Shown: positions 42,098-51,209, numbered from the stretch's first letter. The stretch: 64,000 bases of DNA from Pluralibacter sp. UBA7423 (GCA_002470465.1 DKMD01000017.1:1-64000), one strand, 5' to 3'. Notes: generated from the letters alone by a model not told the origin. Program-made: numbers and translations.

Positions 42098-44287
42098 ATG
42101 AAAAACATTACTGACAGTTCTCTCTACTTCTCCGTTATCACTGATGAGTCACTCATTCAGAGTTATTCTCTGGATGCCAGCCAGGCGAATCCGGCACAAA
42201 ATCTGCTGTACGCCTCCTCCAGTGTTTATGTTATCCACCAGGCCGACGGTCGTGTTATTGAGGAGATCCTGCAGGCAGAACGCGTGGGGGATAACCTGGT
42301 TATCACCTCCCGTGATGCGGCGAAATGGGTAGGGCATGAATTTTTGGTCAACCCTACCATTCTGGGGAACCAGGGTGCTGGTTGGGATAATATTGATTTG
42401 CTCAATATTATCGATGCCGCTGTACTGGACAATGGCGATATCTTCATCACCTGGCAAAGCGATCAGATCGATGGCAACAAATTCGGTATTGAAGGGGTCA
42501 CAATTGATATTGATGCCAGCTTCTATTCTGAATTCCAGGTCAACCGGACAATGACCAACGAGCAGTCGAATTCATCAACGACCTCACTGCCAGGCGGTGG
42601 CTTCGTTGTGGTCTGGCAAAGTTATCAGACGGGTAATTTTGACGTGATGGCGCAGGTTTTTGATGCCACAGGTATGCCTGTCGGAGATGAATTCCGGGTC
42701 AATAACAGCGTTACCTCGAACTTCCAGGGCAAACCGGATGTTATCACCCTGAGCGACGGTTCGTTTGTTGTGAGTTACCACAGCAAGGAAGGGGCGGGCG
42801 ACTTCATCCGTACTCAGCACTATGGTTACACTTACGATCAAAATGGACAGATCAGCGGGGTGGTTACGTTAGGCGATGAGCAAATCATTTCGCAAGCGGA
42901 CCTGAAATACAGTCATAACCCGGTAATGACCGCTCTGGAGGACGGTGGCTACATGCTGGTCTGGCAGGCAAGTAATGGCGGAACATGGCAGATTTGCAGT
43001 GCTCAGTATACTGCTCAAGGTCAGCAGGTTGCGGGAAGCCAGATGCAGGTCACTAGCATAGACTGGGGCGGGGCAGAACCTGCGTCTAGCGCTGGGGTGA
43101 CTTCACTGGATAACGGGCTGGTTGTTGTTACATACGCTAAAAATACCACCAGTGGTGATGCCTATTTCCGTATTTATGATACGAAAACAAAAACTTACAG
43201 CGAGGAAATTCGGGCAAACCAAACGACTAATGGCACACAGGGAACACCTAACATTGCGAAACTCGCTAATGGTAACTTTGTTGTGACCTGGGATTCTAAC
43301 GACAATTCTGGCCTTGACCAGTCAGGATGGGGAGCCTGGGGGCGTATTTATAATCCACAGGGCGAAGCCGTCAGCAATGAGTTCCTGATAAACTCCTATA
43401 CGCCTGGCAATCAGCAGCAGCCGGTGACCATTTACCGTCCGGGCGGCGGGTTCGTGACCCTGTACCTGTCGGCGGCGGACATCGCGCCGGGTGCTAATAG
43501 CTACGGTATTTACGCTCAGTTCTTTGACGATGCGGGCCACCGCATCGGCCAGGAGATCCGTATTCATCAACTGATGAAAGGCGATCAGGTTAGCCCTGAT
43601 GCGACGTTCCTTGATGATGGTCGCTTGTTTGTCACCTGGACCGACAACGGTGTGGGTGACGGCAGTGGCTCGGCGGTGAAAGGTCGTCTTATCGATCTGG
43701 ATACCAGCCTCGGCCTGGAAGTCACTCCGGATCAGACGTCTGTTCAGGCAGGTATCGATGATTTCAGCCTTACAGACGGCGCGGCCCACGGCGACCTGTG
43801 GATGCTGTTTGACGATGGTTCACAGTCCGGTTTGCTGCTCAGCAGCGACTCGCTGACTTCGGTACGCGGTGGTGCAGGTGATGACGTGATTGGCATCTCC
43901 AGCACGGCGTTTACCTCCATTAGCGGCGGTGACGGTATCGACACGCTGCTGCTGGACGGCAAAAACATGTCGCTGGATCTGGATGCGCTGGTGAGCCGTA
44001 TCACCGGTATCGAGAAGATCGATCTCGGCCAGGGGAACGCCAACAGCCTGAGCCTGAGCGCGGGTGCCCTGGAAGGCCTCGGCCAGCAGGACCTGATGGT
44101 TGCCGATGGTAAGAACCAGTTCGTGGTGAACGGCGATGGCTCCAACAGCCTGCAGTTGGTTGATACCCAGACGGATAACTGGACGGAAACCGGTGCGGCT
44201 GAAGTCGGCGGCGTGGTTTATCACACCTGGGTATCTGGCTCAACGGAAGTACTGGTTGAACAGAATATCCACGTGACGGTGATGTAA
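42098..44287 (+). CDS. Putative type I secreted protein with eight blade-like repeats
   Basis: A 729-residue acidic protein with no signal peptide. Residues about 105-545 hold eight repeats of roughly 50-60 residues, each opening with a (L)xxGxFVVxWxS strand and often closing with G.xVGxEFxVN; examples are SLPGGGFVVVWQSYQ, TLSDGSFVVSYHS, ALEDGGYMLVWQAS and KLANGNFVVTWDS. This suggests a beta-propeller or similar fold. After it come RTX-like turns (GGAGDDVIG, GGDGIDTLLLDG) and a C-terminus ending EVLVEQNIHVTVM, similar to the secretion ends of BapA-type adhesins. No ABC transporter, membrane-fusion protein or TolC-like gene is nearby. The ribosome site is weak. Secretion by a type I system is inferred. 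Confidence 0.65.
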   Translation: MKNITDSSLYFSVITDESLIQSYSLDASQANPAQNLLYASSSVYVIHQADGRVIEEILQAERVGDNLVITSRDAAKWVGHEFLVNPTILGNQGAGWDNIDLLNIIDAAVLDNGDIFITWQSDQIDGNKFGIEGVTIDIDASFYSEFQVNRTMTNEQSNSSTTSLPGGGFVVVWQSYQTGNFDVMAQVFDATGMPVGDEFRVNNSVTSNFQGKPDVITLSDGSFVVSYHSKEGAGDFIRTQHYGYTYDQNGQISGVVTLGDEQIISQADLKYSHNPVMTALEDGGYMLVWQASNGGTWQICSAQYTAQGQQVAGSQMQVTSIDWGGAEPASSAGVTSLDNGLVVVTYAKNTTSGDAYFRIYDTKTKTYSEEIRANQTTNGTQGTPNIAKLANGNFVVTWDSNDNSGLDQSGWGAWGRIYNPQGEAVSNEFLINSYTPGNQQQPVTIYRPGGGFVTLYLSAADIAPGANSYGIYAQFFDDAGHRIGQEIRIHQLMKGDQVSPDATFLDDGRLFVTWTDNGVGDGSGSAVKGRLIDLDTSLGLEVTPDQTSVQAGIDDFSLTDGAAHGDLWMLFDDGSQSGLLLSSDSLTSVRGGAGDDVIGISSTAFTSISGGDGIDTLLLDGKNMSLDLDALVSRITGIEKIDLGQGNANSLSLSAGALEGLGQQDLMVADGKNQFVVNGDGSNSLQLVDTQTDNWTETGAAEVGGVVYHTWVSGSTEVLVEQNIHVTVM

Positions 44288-44298
44288 CTCGTCGTTTT

Positions 44299-44335
44299 GT
44301 AGGCGGGATAAGGCGATAACGCCGCCATCCGGCAA
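44299..44335. repeat. Single REP-like unit
   Basis: A GTAGGCGGGATAAGGC stretch and its partner GCCGCCATCCGGCA form a REP-type palindrome 12 bp after the preceding stop codon. Confidence 0.7.
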
Positions 44336-44344
44336 CATGAAATC

Positions 44345-44381
44345 AAACGGTAATCCGCCAGTCGGGTTACCGTTTTTTTTT
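44345..44381 (+). terminator. Terminator after the blade-repeat gene
   Basis: AAACGGTAA pairs with TTACCGTTT (with inner TCC/GGG extension) and is followed by a run of nine T on the plus strand. Confidence 0.88.
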
Positions 44382-44384
44382 CGC

Positions 44385-46163
44385 TCAATCCGGTTGAGTA
44401 TTAACGGCCAATAACAGACGAAGCTTTTGCTCCAGCCTGGCTATCTGTGTGCTGACTTCAGGGGGCGCGGTAGCGTTCGCCAGTGCAACTATCTGGTCGA
44501 GCAACAGATAAACCTCCGGCTTGCTGTTGTGCACTTCAACACTTTCACCTTTCACCACTTTTGCCAGCGCCTGACAAAGCGTTTCCAGCTGCACATCTGC
44601 TGCCCGAACACCTGACGATTTCACGACGTGCGCCGCCTCATTCACCAGATCAATCATGCCCTTCATCTCAAACACGCCGAACGCGCCGCTGAGAGAGTGT
44701 ATCTGCTGGAAGATGGTGTCGGCATCATCATGGTGACGGGCCAGTTCAATGGCAAGCAGGGAATCGGCACAGGTTTTCTCAAAAATAATCTTCACGTCAT
44801 CGGGAAGAGTGCTGCCGCCGAGAAAACCCGGAGCGGGTGCGGGGCGCGAGGGAATATACAGCGGTAGAGAGTCTTCGTGCGCATCAGTGGCGTTTTCGTC
44901 GTCATTCATAATCCCGGACAGCACGTCTTTCAGCTCCGCCAGCAGCAATGGTTTGGTCAGTACCCGCGTCATTCCGGCGACCTCGCAAGCCTGATACTCC
45001 TGCTCGGTGGCGTTGGCGGTAATGGCCATTACCGGAAGATCCGGCCACTCGGCTTTGACCCGCCTCGCGAGGGTGTAGCCATCCATACCCGGCATCGACA
45101 AATCGGTGAGCAGAATGTCGAACTTTGCCTGCCGCAGCTGTCGTAGCGCCTCTTCTCCCTCCGTAACCAGCGTCGTGTAGCAGCCTAACAGCTGTAGCTG
45201 CTCTTCGAAGAGTTGGGCGTTTACCGGGTTATCTTCTGCCACCAGGACGTGCAGCGAGCGGGAAAATCCTGTCTCAGGACTCTCTTCGGCCGGTAAAGGA
45301 GCGCCCTGCATCACATGCCCCAGGGCCTGCGCCAGGCCTCTCAGGCCATACACCGATGTACTGAGCAGGCGTCCGGTTTTGACGGGCGTTTGCGGCCCAC
45401 CGAGAAGACAATCGATAACCTGGCTGGCCTCTTCGACCAGCCGGTTTTCGTCGTCCGGATGCCAGGTGCTGCGATCGCCCCACAATATCAGGGTAGACAG
45501 GCGGGATAATGCCCCGTCATCAAGAAGCGCCGGATGCTGAAAGTCCTCGACGCTCAGTCCCCAGGTCTGCAATGCCTGAACCAACCAGGCTCGGTGTGAG
45601 GGATCGGCGCAAATGAGGGTCACCGATTGGCCGTCAAAGCGGGGGCTTTCTGCCTGCCCGGTGCAGGCGGAGAGCGGGAAGGTAATGCGAAACAGGCTAC
45701 CTTTATTCGGCTCACTGGTGACTGAAATCGCACCACCCATGGTGTGCACCAGCCGCATACACAGCGCCAGCCCCAGACCGGTGCCGCCGTAGCGACGATT
45801 GATGGTTTCATCCGCCTGGCTGAAGGGATTGAAAATCAGCGCCTGTTGCTCGGCGGTCATGCCGATGCCGCTATCCTCTGTCTCAATGTGTAATTCACCG
45901 GCCGTATTATCAACGCGCAGACGCAGTACAACCTGTCCTCTCTCGGTAAACTTCAGGGCATTTGAAAGCAGATTATTGAGGACCTGCTGGAGACAGGTGG
46001 GATCGCCGGTCATCGGCAGGGTAACCGTGCTGCCGGGCTCACCGACAAGCGTAACCCCTTTGGCCTGAGCCACGGGGGCGAAAATGGCCAGGGAGCGGGT
46101 GGCGATATCCGCCAGATCGAACTCGATGTGCTCAATGGCGGTGAGCTGGGGGGAAACGCACAA
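44385..46163 (-). pseudogene. N-terminally truncated hybrid sensor kinase (ATPase, REC, HPt)
   Basis: The open frame of 592 codons begins inside a hybrid sensor kinase. It keeps the linker after the phospho-acceptor helix, a full HATPase domain (LNNLLSNALKF, EDSGIGM, GTGLGLALC), a degenerate receiver-like segment, a receiver domain (VLVAEDNPVNAQLF, ILLTDLSMPGMDGY, VLTKPL) and a C-terminal HPt domain (QIHSLSGAFGVF). The layout is like EvgS or BvgS. Sensor, membrane segments and the HisKA phospho-acceptor are gone. The first codons (MCVSPQ) abut the remains of a porin on the opposite strand, so the 5' end was removed by a deletion. Autophosphorylation is impossible; the receiver and HPt could in principle still fold. 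Confidence 0.82.
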
Positions 46164-46473
46164 TATGACGGCGCTTGATGATGGCGCGATGGCGCAGAAA
46201 ACAAAAAATCTTGAGATTGTCGGACAGTATCAGTTTGAGTCCGGGTTCCGCCCGTCCATCGCGTGGCTCCAGTCCGTGGCGTACACGCCGGAGCATTCTC
46301 GCTTCAACAGGGTTAAATATCTCGATCTGGCGCTGTTTTACGATCTCAACGAGCATTTCACCCTGTATGTCGACCATAAAATTAACCGGCTGAACGGCGG
46401 ATCGGATGCCGTGAGAGCGCATGAGCTAAGCAGCGCTAACGTCACCGCAGCCGGCATGGTTTATCACTTCTGA
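46160..46473 (+). pseudogene. C-terminal fragment of a general porin
   Basis: About 100 codons match the last strands of an OmpC/OmpF-type trimeric porin: NLEIVGQYQFESGFRPSIAW, VKYLDLALFYDLNEHFTLYV, DHKINRLNGG and a final MVYHF with the C-terminal Phe needed for barrel assembly. The signal peptide and first two thirds are missing. An in-frame start further left lies inside the kinase gene and is not a porin start. The fragment faces away from the truncated kinase; both lost their 5' parts at the same join. Confidence 0.85.
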
Positions 46474-46493
46474 TCGCTCTTTTCCTTCTGAAA

Positions 46494-46533
46494 CATGTAA
46501 TACCGGCAGAATGGCTTCGGCCGGTATTACATG
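46494..46533. terminator. Strong hairpin after the porin fragment
   Basis: CATGTAATACCGGC pairs perfectly over 14 bp with GCCGGTATTACATG around a 12-nt loop, followed by AGCTTTCC. It is the likely former terminator of the porin gene. Confidence 0.75.
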
Positions 46534-46718
46534 AGCTTTCCTCAATGTTACTCATATAGCGGATTGTTGCCGGCTGGCAAGTTTCCTGGCTAAACAATTG
46601 AAGTAGCGGAACAGTGGGGCATCATGCCCCTACAACGCGGAGCCTGCAACTAACCTGAAATGTCGCAGGTGGGCTTTGGCGTCTTGCAGATGACAGAGGT
46701 TGCAGAGTACGGACGGGC

Positions 46719-47684
46719 TTAAAACGCCGCGCGTGGCGGCTTGAGCCATGGAGACTGCGTGCTCCAGAAAATGATGTCTGCCCCCAGATAATCGTCGGCA
46801 AACTGTGTGAACGCCTCACGAGTAAATTTCTTTCCGGTTTTCGGGTTGGTGTAGCTGAGCGTCGGCTCCTGGACCGCCATTGCTACAAGGCTCAGCTTGC
46901 CCTTGTATTGATGGAAAAACGGATAGGCATTTTTCATCTGTGCCTGCTTGTTCGGCACGATATCCGGGCCACCCAGGCCGATGTGATTTTTTTCTGCGGT
47001 AGCAAACAGGCGCGACATATACCGTTTGTCGTTGTTCCATTCGCACGGCCAGAAATTCACGTATTGCACCACGTGCGAGCGGGTGAAGGCCTGGCGGGCA
47101 AAGCGGATGTTGTCGAGAGTGGCGTTGAAATAACGATCGCAGGTGAAGCCGCTTTTTGGGTCTTTCATGTCGATATCAATTGCCGTTTCCGGCAGGTTGA
47201 TGCCCGCTACTTTGCCATCGAATTTCGCCGCCAGCGCCGTTAACAGCTGCTGGTAACGCTCACGAACCTGCGCGTTCCACTGCATCGCCACCCAGCCTTG
47301 TGCGGGGGCTTTGTTTTCGCCGGGATTATCGGTCTGCGCCACTAAGCCACCGCCGTAGGCTGGCGTTTGCAGGTAGGCGGGAATGTTGCGTGCCTGAGCT
47401 TCGAAAAAACGGTCCTGGATCTGGATGAACAGCTTTTTATGCAGCGTGTCCGTTTGCGCAAGATCCTGTTCAATTGCCGAAAAGTCGTAAACGCCTTTGG
47501 CCGTTTCCAGCTGTTTCCATGAATAGACGATTTGTACACCTTGAATGTCCGGGCGTTCCAGGAGTGTGCGGTGCTCTGCCAGTTCGCCGGAGGAGGTATA
47601 GAGATAGTTTTGTGGGGCGGCGAAGCCCGCTGTCGGGGCGGCAACCAGTGCCGATAAAACGACGATATTCATCCTGCGGTGCAT
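46719..47684 (-). CDS. Secreted TIM-barrel-like protein of unknown function
   Basis: A 321-residue exported protein. The signal peptide (about 1-22) ends GFAAPQ. The body reads like a glycoside-hydrolase-type (beta/alpha)8 fold: a strand with IQGVQIVYSWKQLETAKGVYDFS, then LFIQIQDRFF, a FDGKVAGINLPETAIDID segment with acidic residues at a strand end, HVVQYVNFWPCEW, and IIFWSTQSPW near the C-terminus. The Glu in NLPETAID and the Glu in FWPCEW are candidate catalytic acids. I do not recognise a named family. GGAGAG precedes the ATG. It stands alone between the porin remnant and bluR. Confidence 0.7.
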   Translation of the reverse strand: MHRRMNIVVLSALVAAPTAGFAAPQNYLYTSSGELAEHRTLLERPDIQGVQIVYSWKQLETAKGVYDFSAIEQDLAQTDTLHKKLFIQIQDRFFEAQARNIPAYLQTPAYGGGLVAQTDNPGENKAPAQGWVAMQWNAQVRERYQQLLTALAAKFDGKVAGINLPETAIDIDMKDPKSGFTCDRYFNATLDNIRFARQAFTRSHVVQYVNFWPCEWNNDKRYMSRLFATAEKNHIGLGGPDIVPNKQAQMKNAYPFFHQYKGKLSLVAMAVQEPTLSYTNPKTGKKFTREAFTQFADDYLGADIIFWSTQSPWLKPPRAAF

Positions 47685-47720
47685 GCTTCTCTCCGGGCGT
47701 GCTTCACTCCCGACCCTGGT

Positions 47721-48452
47721 TCAGGGCTGGTGAAAAATAAGCGAGTAGCCCTGCTCATGCCAGTGCTGTAAAAGCTCTTGCTGGCGGCGGGTAGGGGTGA
47801 TTCCTGTCCAGACGATAAGCTGCTGCCCGGGAAACAGCTCCGGGCGCGGGGAATCGAGCGGCTCGGCCAGCACGGCAATGTGCCAGCCCTGCTGAGAAAG
47901 GCGCCAGGCTTCAAGCCACAGCCGCGTTCTGTCTTCGGTATCCCAGCCGATCAGCAGGGCGTCTTTCCCGGCTTTCTTGCGCAATTCCGCGAGATTGATG
48001 GCGACAAACTCAATCAGTACGCCATCCAGCATGCTGCACATGATACGGGCGGTATTGTGATCAAGGCTCAGGCGCTGGCGGGTAGGGATGAAGACATGGT
48101 CGATGAGATCGTCTGCGCGGTACTCACGGCTTAACGCCACGATTTTGGCTCGTAACTTTGCCGGGTGGGCTGAACGCAGCGCCGCCATCATCTCTTCCTG
48201 TAGCGTGCCCCAGTCGTCACGCGCGGCGACTTTACTCTCTTCAAGTAGCGCCTTGACCTTGCCGACCGGCACGCCGTTTTTAATCCAGCGTTTGATCTCT
48301 TCGATGCGCTGAATATCTTCCTCATCGAACTGCCGGTGCCCGCCTTCGCTGCGCTGGGGTTTGAGTAAACCGTAGCGTCGCTGCCAGGCGCGCAGAGTCA
48401 CGGGGTTGATACCGCATCGTTCGGCGACATCGCCGATGCTGTAAAAGGCCAT
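47721..48452 (-). CDS. bluR: BluR: MerR-like repressor of the ycgZ-ymgA-ariR operon
   Basis: MerR-family regulator of 243 residues. The N-terminal winged helix is [28 protein letters not shown], and a wing with SEGGHR follows. The C-terminal part is a B12-binding-like fold without cofactor motifs, as in E. coli BluR and MlrA. BluR represses ycgZ-ymgA-ariR until blue-light-excited BluF binds it. MlrA is the main alternative, but the near identity to BluR at the N-terminus and the bluF neighbour decide it. The start MAFYSIGD was chosen over MRETMAF. A TTGTACA inverted repeat sits 58 bp upstream. Confidence 0.94.
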   Translation of the reverse strand: MAFYSIGDVAERCGINPVTLRAWQRRYGLLKPQRSEGGHRQFDEEDIQRIEEIKRWIKNGVPVGKVKALLEESKVAARDDWGTLQEEMMAALRSAHPAKLRAKIVALSREYRADDLIDHVFIPTRQRLSLDHNTARIMCSMLDGVLIEFVAINLAELRKKAGKDALLIGWDTEDRTRLWLEAWRLSQQGWHIAVLAEPLDSPRPELFPGQQLIVWTGITPTRRQQELLQHWHEQGYSLIFHQP

Positions 48453-48509
48453 AGTTTCCCTCATACGAATACCGATACGTCCGTGCCTAAACTAACGAAT
48501 CAGACTGGC

Positions 48510-48536
48510 TTGTACAATTTATTATTTATTGTACAG
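48510..48536. promoter_or_regulatory. TTGTACAAT inverted repeat upstream of bluR
   Basis: TTGTACAAT-N9-ATTGTACAG is a near-perfect inverted repeat in the bluF-bluR spacer. The same GTACA word recurs upstream of ycgZ, so it is a candidate BluR operator and possible autoregulatory site. Confidence 0.7.
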
Positions 48537-48672
48537 CAGCTCATCCTAAGGGTAGCAACAAAATCCTTAACAAAAGGTGAACAAAATCTGAAATTACGAT
48601 TAGGGGGAAATCAAAAGGTGAGTACCCCGCTCGCGTGAACTGCTGACTGCGAGCGGGTTCTTCTGTGGGAAA

Positions 48673-49893
48673 TTACAACAGGCTTTTCTTTTCCGGCCAG
48701 GCGACAGGCGGGATCCCGCAGAAGCAAGGCTCGGCAAACAGGTGGCCCTGGAACTGGAAGATGCCGGCCGACTCAAGCCACATCCACTCTTCCGCTTTCT
48801 CGACGCCAACGGCGGAAACGGCGATCTCGAGCGATGCACAACATTTGATAATCGCCTGCACGATAGCCTGGCGCGGGCCGCTTTTGTGTACGTCGCGAAT
48901 CAGGTCACGGCTGATTTTGATGCGATCTGGCTGGAACTGGGCCAGCAGCAAAAGTCCGGCAAACCCTGCTCCGAAGTGGTCAATGGCAACGCTTATCCCG
49001 GCAGCTTTCAGAGAACGCACCGCCTGGGTAAAGGCGTCAAACTGGGAAATCACCTCGCTTTCGGTGAATTCGACGATGATTTGCTCAGGCACCAGGCCGT
49101 TTAGCTCAATGGCCTGCAGCAGAGTCGGAACGGCATTGGGAATCTTCACCAGCGTCATTGGCAACAGGTTTACGCTGATGGTCTGTTCATGCAGATCGAG
49201 CGCCGAGGCCAGCGCAAAAGCCGCCTGCTTGCTTCTGAGATCGGCTTCATAAACAGCTTCGCCGCTCAGGGCGGCAAAAAAAGCTTTTGGCGAATCACCG
49301 GAGGCGGTGCGTAACAGGGCTTCCAGCGAAACGATCTCCTGAGAGAGCGGGTCGATAATGGGCTGAAAGGCAAATCCGCACTCTGCAAGCTGCATTGCGA
49401 CCTGCGGATCGACGCGTCGGGCGTTACCCTGTGGAATAAACGCCCAGCCGTTATCGACCGGGATCTCAAAGTAGTTCTCTTTTTCCGTCGCCTCAACGAA
49501 GGTTCTGAAGAACTGCAGGGCCCGGTCATTAAAGGTGAGCTGATATTTCGAGGTGCCCTTGTCGAGAATAGTCTGCAATACCTCATCACGGTCGTGCTCC
49601 CGCAAATCGAAGAGCTCCATGCCTACTTTGCCGAAGCGGCGGGACGGGGCGTAGTCGCACAGCAGTTCCACCACGTTGTAGTGGCGGCGATCCTCGCAAA
49701 TCGTCTGATAAATCGCCTTTACCTTCTCTTCCGGCCCTTCGAGCAGCTGGAAAAAATGGGTGCCGTTGAAAAGAAGGATGCCGGTCACGTCCGCATCGCG
49801 ATTTTTGATACTGGCGGCAGCAACCATGCTCTCGAGCGCTTTAACGGGGACGTCATCGCAAAAGTGGCTGCGGTAAATAATGGTGGTGAGCAT
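48673..49893 (-). CDS. bluF: BluF: blue-light sensor with BLUF and degenerate EAL domains
   Basis: A 406-residue cytosolic photosensor. The BLUF domain (about 1-95) holds FAD, with Tyr7 (IIYRSH) and Gln49 (FFQLLEG) of the hydrogen-bond switch. The C-terminal EAL domain (about 155-400) is degenerate: it has an EALL motif but DHFGAG in place of DDFGTG. It therefore probably does not hydrolyse c-di-GMP. It acts by binding BluR in the light and lifting repression. It lies upstream of bluR on the same strand and divergent from ycgZ, as in E. coli. Confidence 0.95.
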   Translation of the reverse strand: MLTTIIYRSHFCDDVPVKALESMVAAASIKNRDADVTGILLFNGTHFFQLLEGPEEKVKAIYQTICEDRRHYNVVELLCDYAPSRRFGKVGMELFDLREHDRDEVLQTILDKGTSKYQLTFNDRALQFFRTFVEATEKENYFEIPVDNGWAFIPQGNARRVDPQVAMQLAECGFAFQPIIDPLSQEIVSLEALLRTASGDSPKAFFAALSGEAVYEADLRSKQAAFALASALDLHEQTISVNLLPMTLVKIPNAVPTLLQAIELNGLVPEQIIVEFTESEVISQFDAFTQAVRSLKAAGISVAIDHFGAGFAGLLLLAQFQPDRIKISRDLIRDVHKSGPRQAIVQAIIKCCASLEIAVSAVGVEKAEEWMWLESAGIFQFQGHLFAEPCFCGIPPVAWPEKKSLL

Positions 49894-50228
49894 GATTTTT
49901 CACTTAGAGAAGAAGAGACTTAATCCTGGCAGATAGGCAGCAGGATGTCTTGTTATATAACACATTAAATTAACAAACGTTTTACAGTAAAATGACGTTG
50001 TACAGACATGGTGAAATTCTGTCTCAGTTTTTGTACAGGGTTTTAGGTGATTGATGTACGGATAAATTGAGGCGCTGGTCCTGTTTGATGTTTATAACGA
50101 ATTGAAATCATTGAATTAGCACTTTTTGCTAAAAATCAATAACGCACTTGTACAGATTTTATGTACAATTTTTCTAAGTTTGAATAACGAACTTTTAACC
50201 CTTTTACTGATTCGTACAGGAGCGACAT
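49894..50228. promoter_or_regulatory. bluF-ycgZ divergent control region with repeated GTACA sites
   Basis: This 335-bp AT-rich region has no gene. It carries TTGTACAGAC at 49998, TTGTACAGGG at 50031, an inverted repeat TTGTACA-N7-TGTACAA at 50148-50168, and CGTACAGG at 50213 next to the ycgZ ribosome site. The repeated word fits multiple BluR sites. Confidence 0.7.
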
Positions 50229-50468
50229 ATGCAGCAGAATGGTTACATCCCGGATACCGCTACCGCGATTGCACAGTATTTCACTAAGGTCAATATGCCG
50301 ACTCAACAGGAAACGCTGGGGCAGATTGTGGTGGAAATTCTGAACGATGGCCGCAACCTCAACCGTAAATCGCTGTGCACCAAATTACTGCGCCGGCTCG
50401 ACCAGGCTTCCTGCCCGGAAGAGGAAGGCCACTATAATGCCCTGATTGGTCTGCTGTTCGAGCGCTGA
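50229..50468 (+). CDS. ycgZ: YcgZ: small connector protein of the BluR regulon
   Basis: A 79-residue protein matching E. coli YcgZ, with TQQETLGQIVVEILNDGRN and a conserved end HYNALIGLLFER. It belongs to a family of small proteins (YcgZ, YmgA, AriR) that are induced by blue light and cold and act on the Rcs phosphorelay to change biofilm matrix production. Ribosome site CAGGAG. It is first in the ycgZ-ymgA-ariR operon. How it works biochemically is not known. Confidence 0.93.
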   Translation: MQQNGYIPDTATAIAQYFTKVNMPTQQETLGQIVVEILNDGRNLNRKSLCTKLLRRLDQASCPEEEGHYNALIGLLFER

Positions 50469-50502
50469 TCGTCAGGTTGTACGGCAAGCAGAGACGTTAG
50501 TG

Positions 50503-50802
50503 ATGAACAGAAGCGACATTGAACAACTCACAGATGAACTGATCGGCGAGGCAGTGCTGTCTCTGCTGAAACGCAAGGCGCCGGTGAGCTCAATGGCTCT
50601 ACTTACAGAGCTACGTAACATGCAGGCCGTAGAGCGGGATCCCCGCAGACGCGGAGCCCTTCCGCTGATTGTCGCTTATATCGAAGCAGTGATGACAGAT
50701 AAGAGTGAGCAGGAAACGCCCACAACAAAACGTCAGCATAAGGAGAGTGCGCAAATGATGGTGGACGGGATGTCTGCGTCGGGCAAAGGCAAAATCCACT
50801 AG
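50503..50802 (+). CDS. ymgA: YmgA: small regulator of the BluR regulon
   Basis: A 99-residue protein with an N-terminal helix pair like AriR (IEQLTDELIGEAVLSLLKRK) and a C-terminus ending SGKGKIH, parallel to NGKKINRIH in E. coli. In E. coli YmgA signals through RcsC to induce colanic acid. The start at 50503 follows ycgZ by 34 bp; a 19-codon upstream extension overlaps ycgZ and was dropped. It is more diverged than its neighbours but the position is unambiguous. Confidence 0.88.
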   Translation: MNRSDIEQLTDELIGEAVLSLLKRKAPVSSMALLTELRNMQAVERDPRRRGALPLIVAYIEAVMTDKSEQETPTTKRQHKESAQMMVDGMSASGKGKIH

Positions 50803-50833
50803 CAAGCGATTTCATTTCATAATGGTGAAACAG

Positions 50834-51112
50834 ATGAATACAGCAATGATTCAACAACCTGATATTTATAGTGCTCTGGCCGATAACGCGTTATCTGATT
50901 ATTTTCGCCACGCCGGTGATATTCTGGCTGAAGAATCTGTAGCGCTGGGTGCTGCAATTCGTAATGTGATTATCGCCGGGGAGAGTATTAATAATAAAAA
51001 TATTATGCTGGCGCTGATTCGCCGCCTGGAATCAACGGAAGATGTGGTGCAGGCCGACGTGATTCGCAAAACGATTGAAATTGTCGTTGGCCATACTATG
51101 GATGATATTTAA
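50834..51112 (+). CDS. ariR: AriR (YmgB): small biofilm and acid-resistance regulator
   Basis: A 92-residue protein matching E. coli AriR: LSDYFRHAGDILAEESVAL, NNKNIMLALIRRLEST and VIRKTIEIVVGHTMDDI. The fold is a dimeric three-helix hairpin similar to Hha-type proteins. It represses biofilm and supports acid resistance, acting through the Rcs pathway. It is third in the operon, 31 bp after ymgA. The second ATG (50834) was chosen because it matches the family and has GGTGA upstream. Confidence 0.92.
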   Translation: MNTAMIQQPDIYSALADNALSDYFRHAGDILAEESVALGAAIRNVIIAGESINNKNIMLALIRRLESTEDVVQADVIRKTIEIVVGHTMDDI

Positions 51113-51209
51113 CACATTCTTTTTCTGTTTTAAACCGTATTTCACCTATTTGACGGGCCTGTGATATCACTGGTCTTACGATCTCTGCTTCCTGAAAAAG
51201 GCGATGTGA

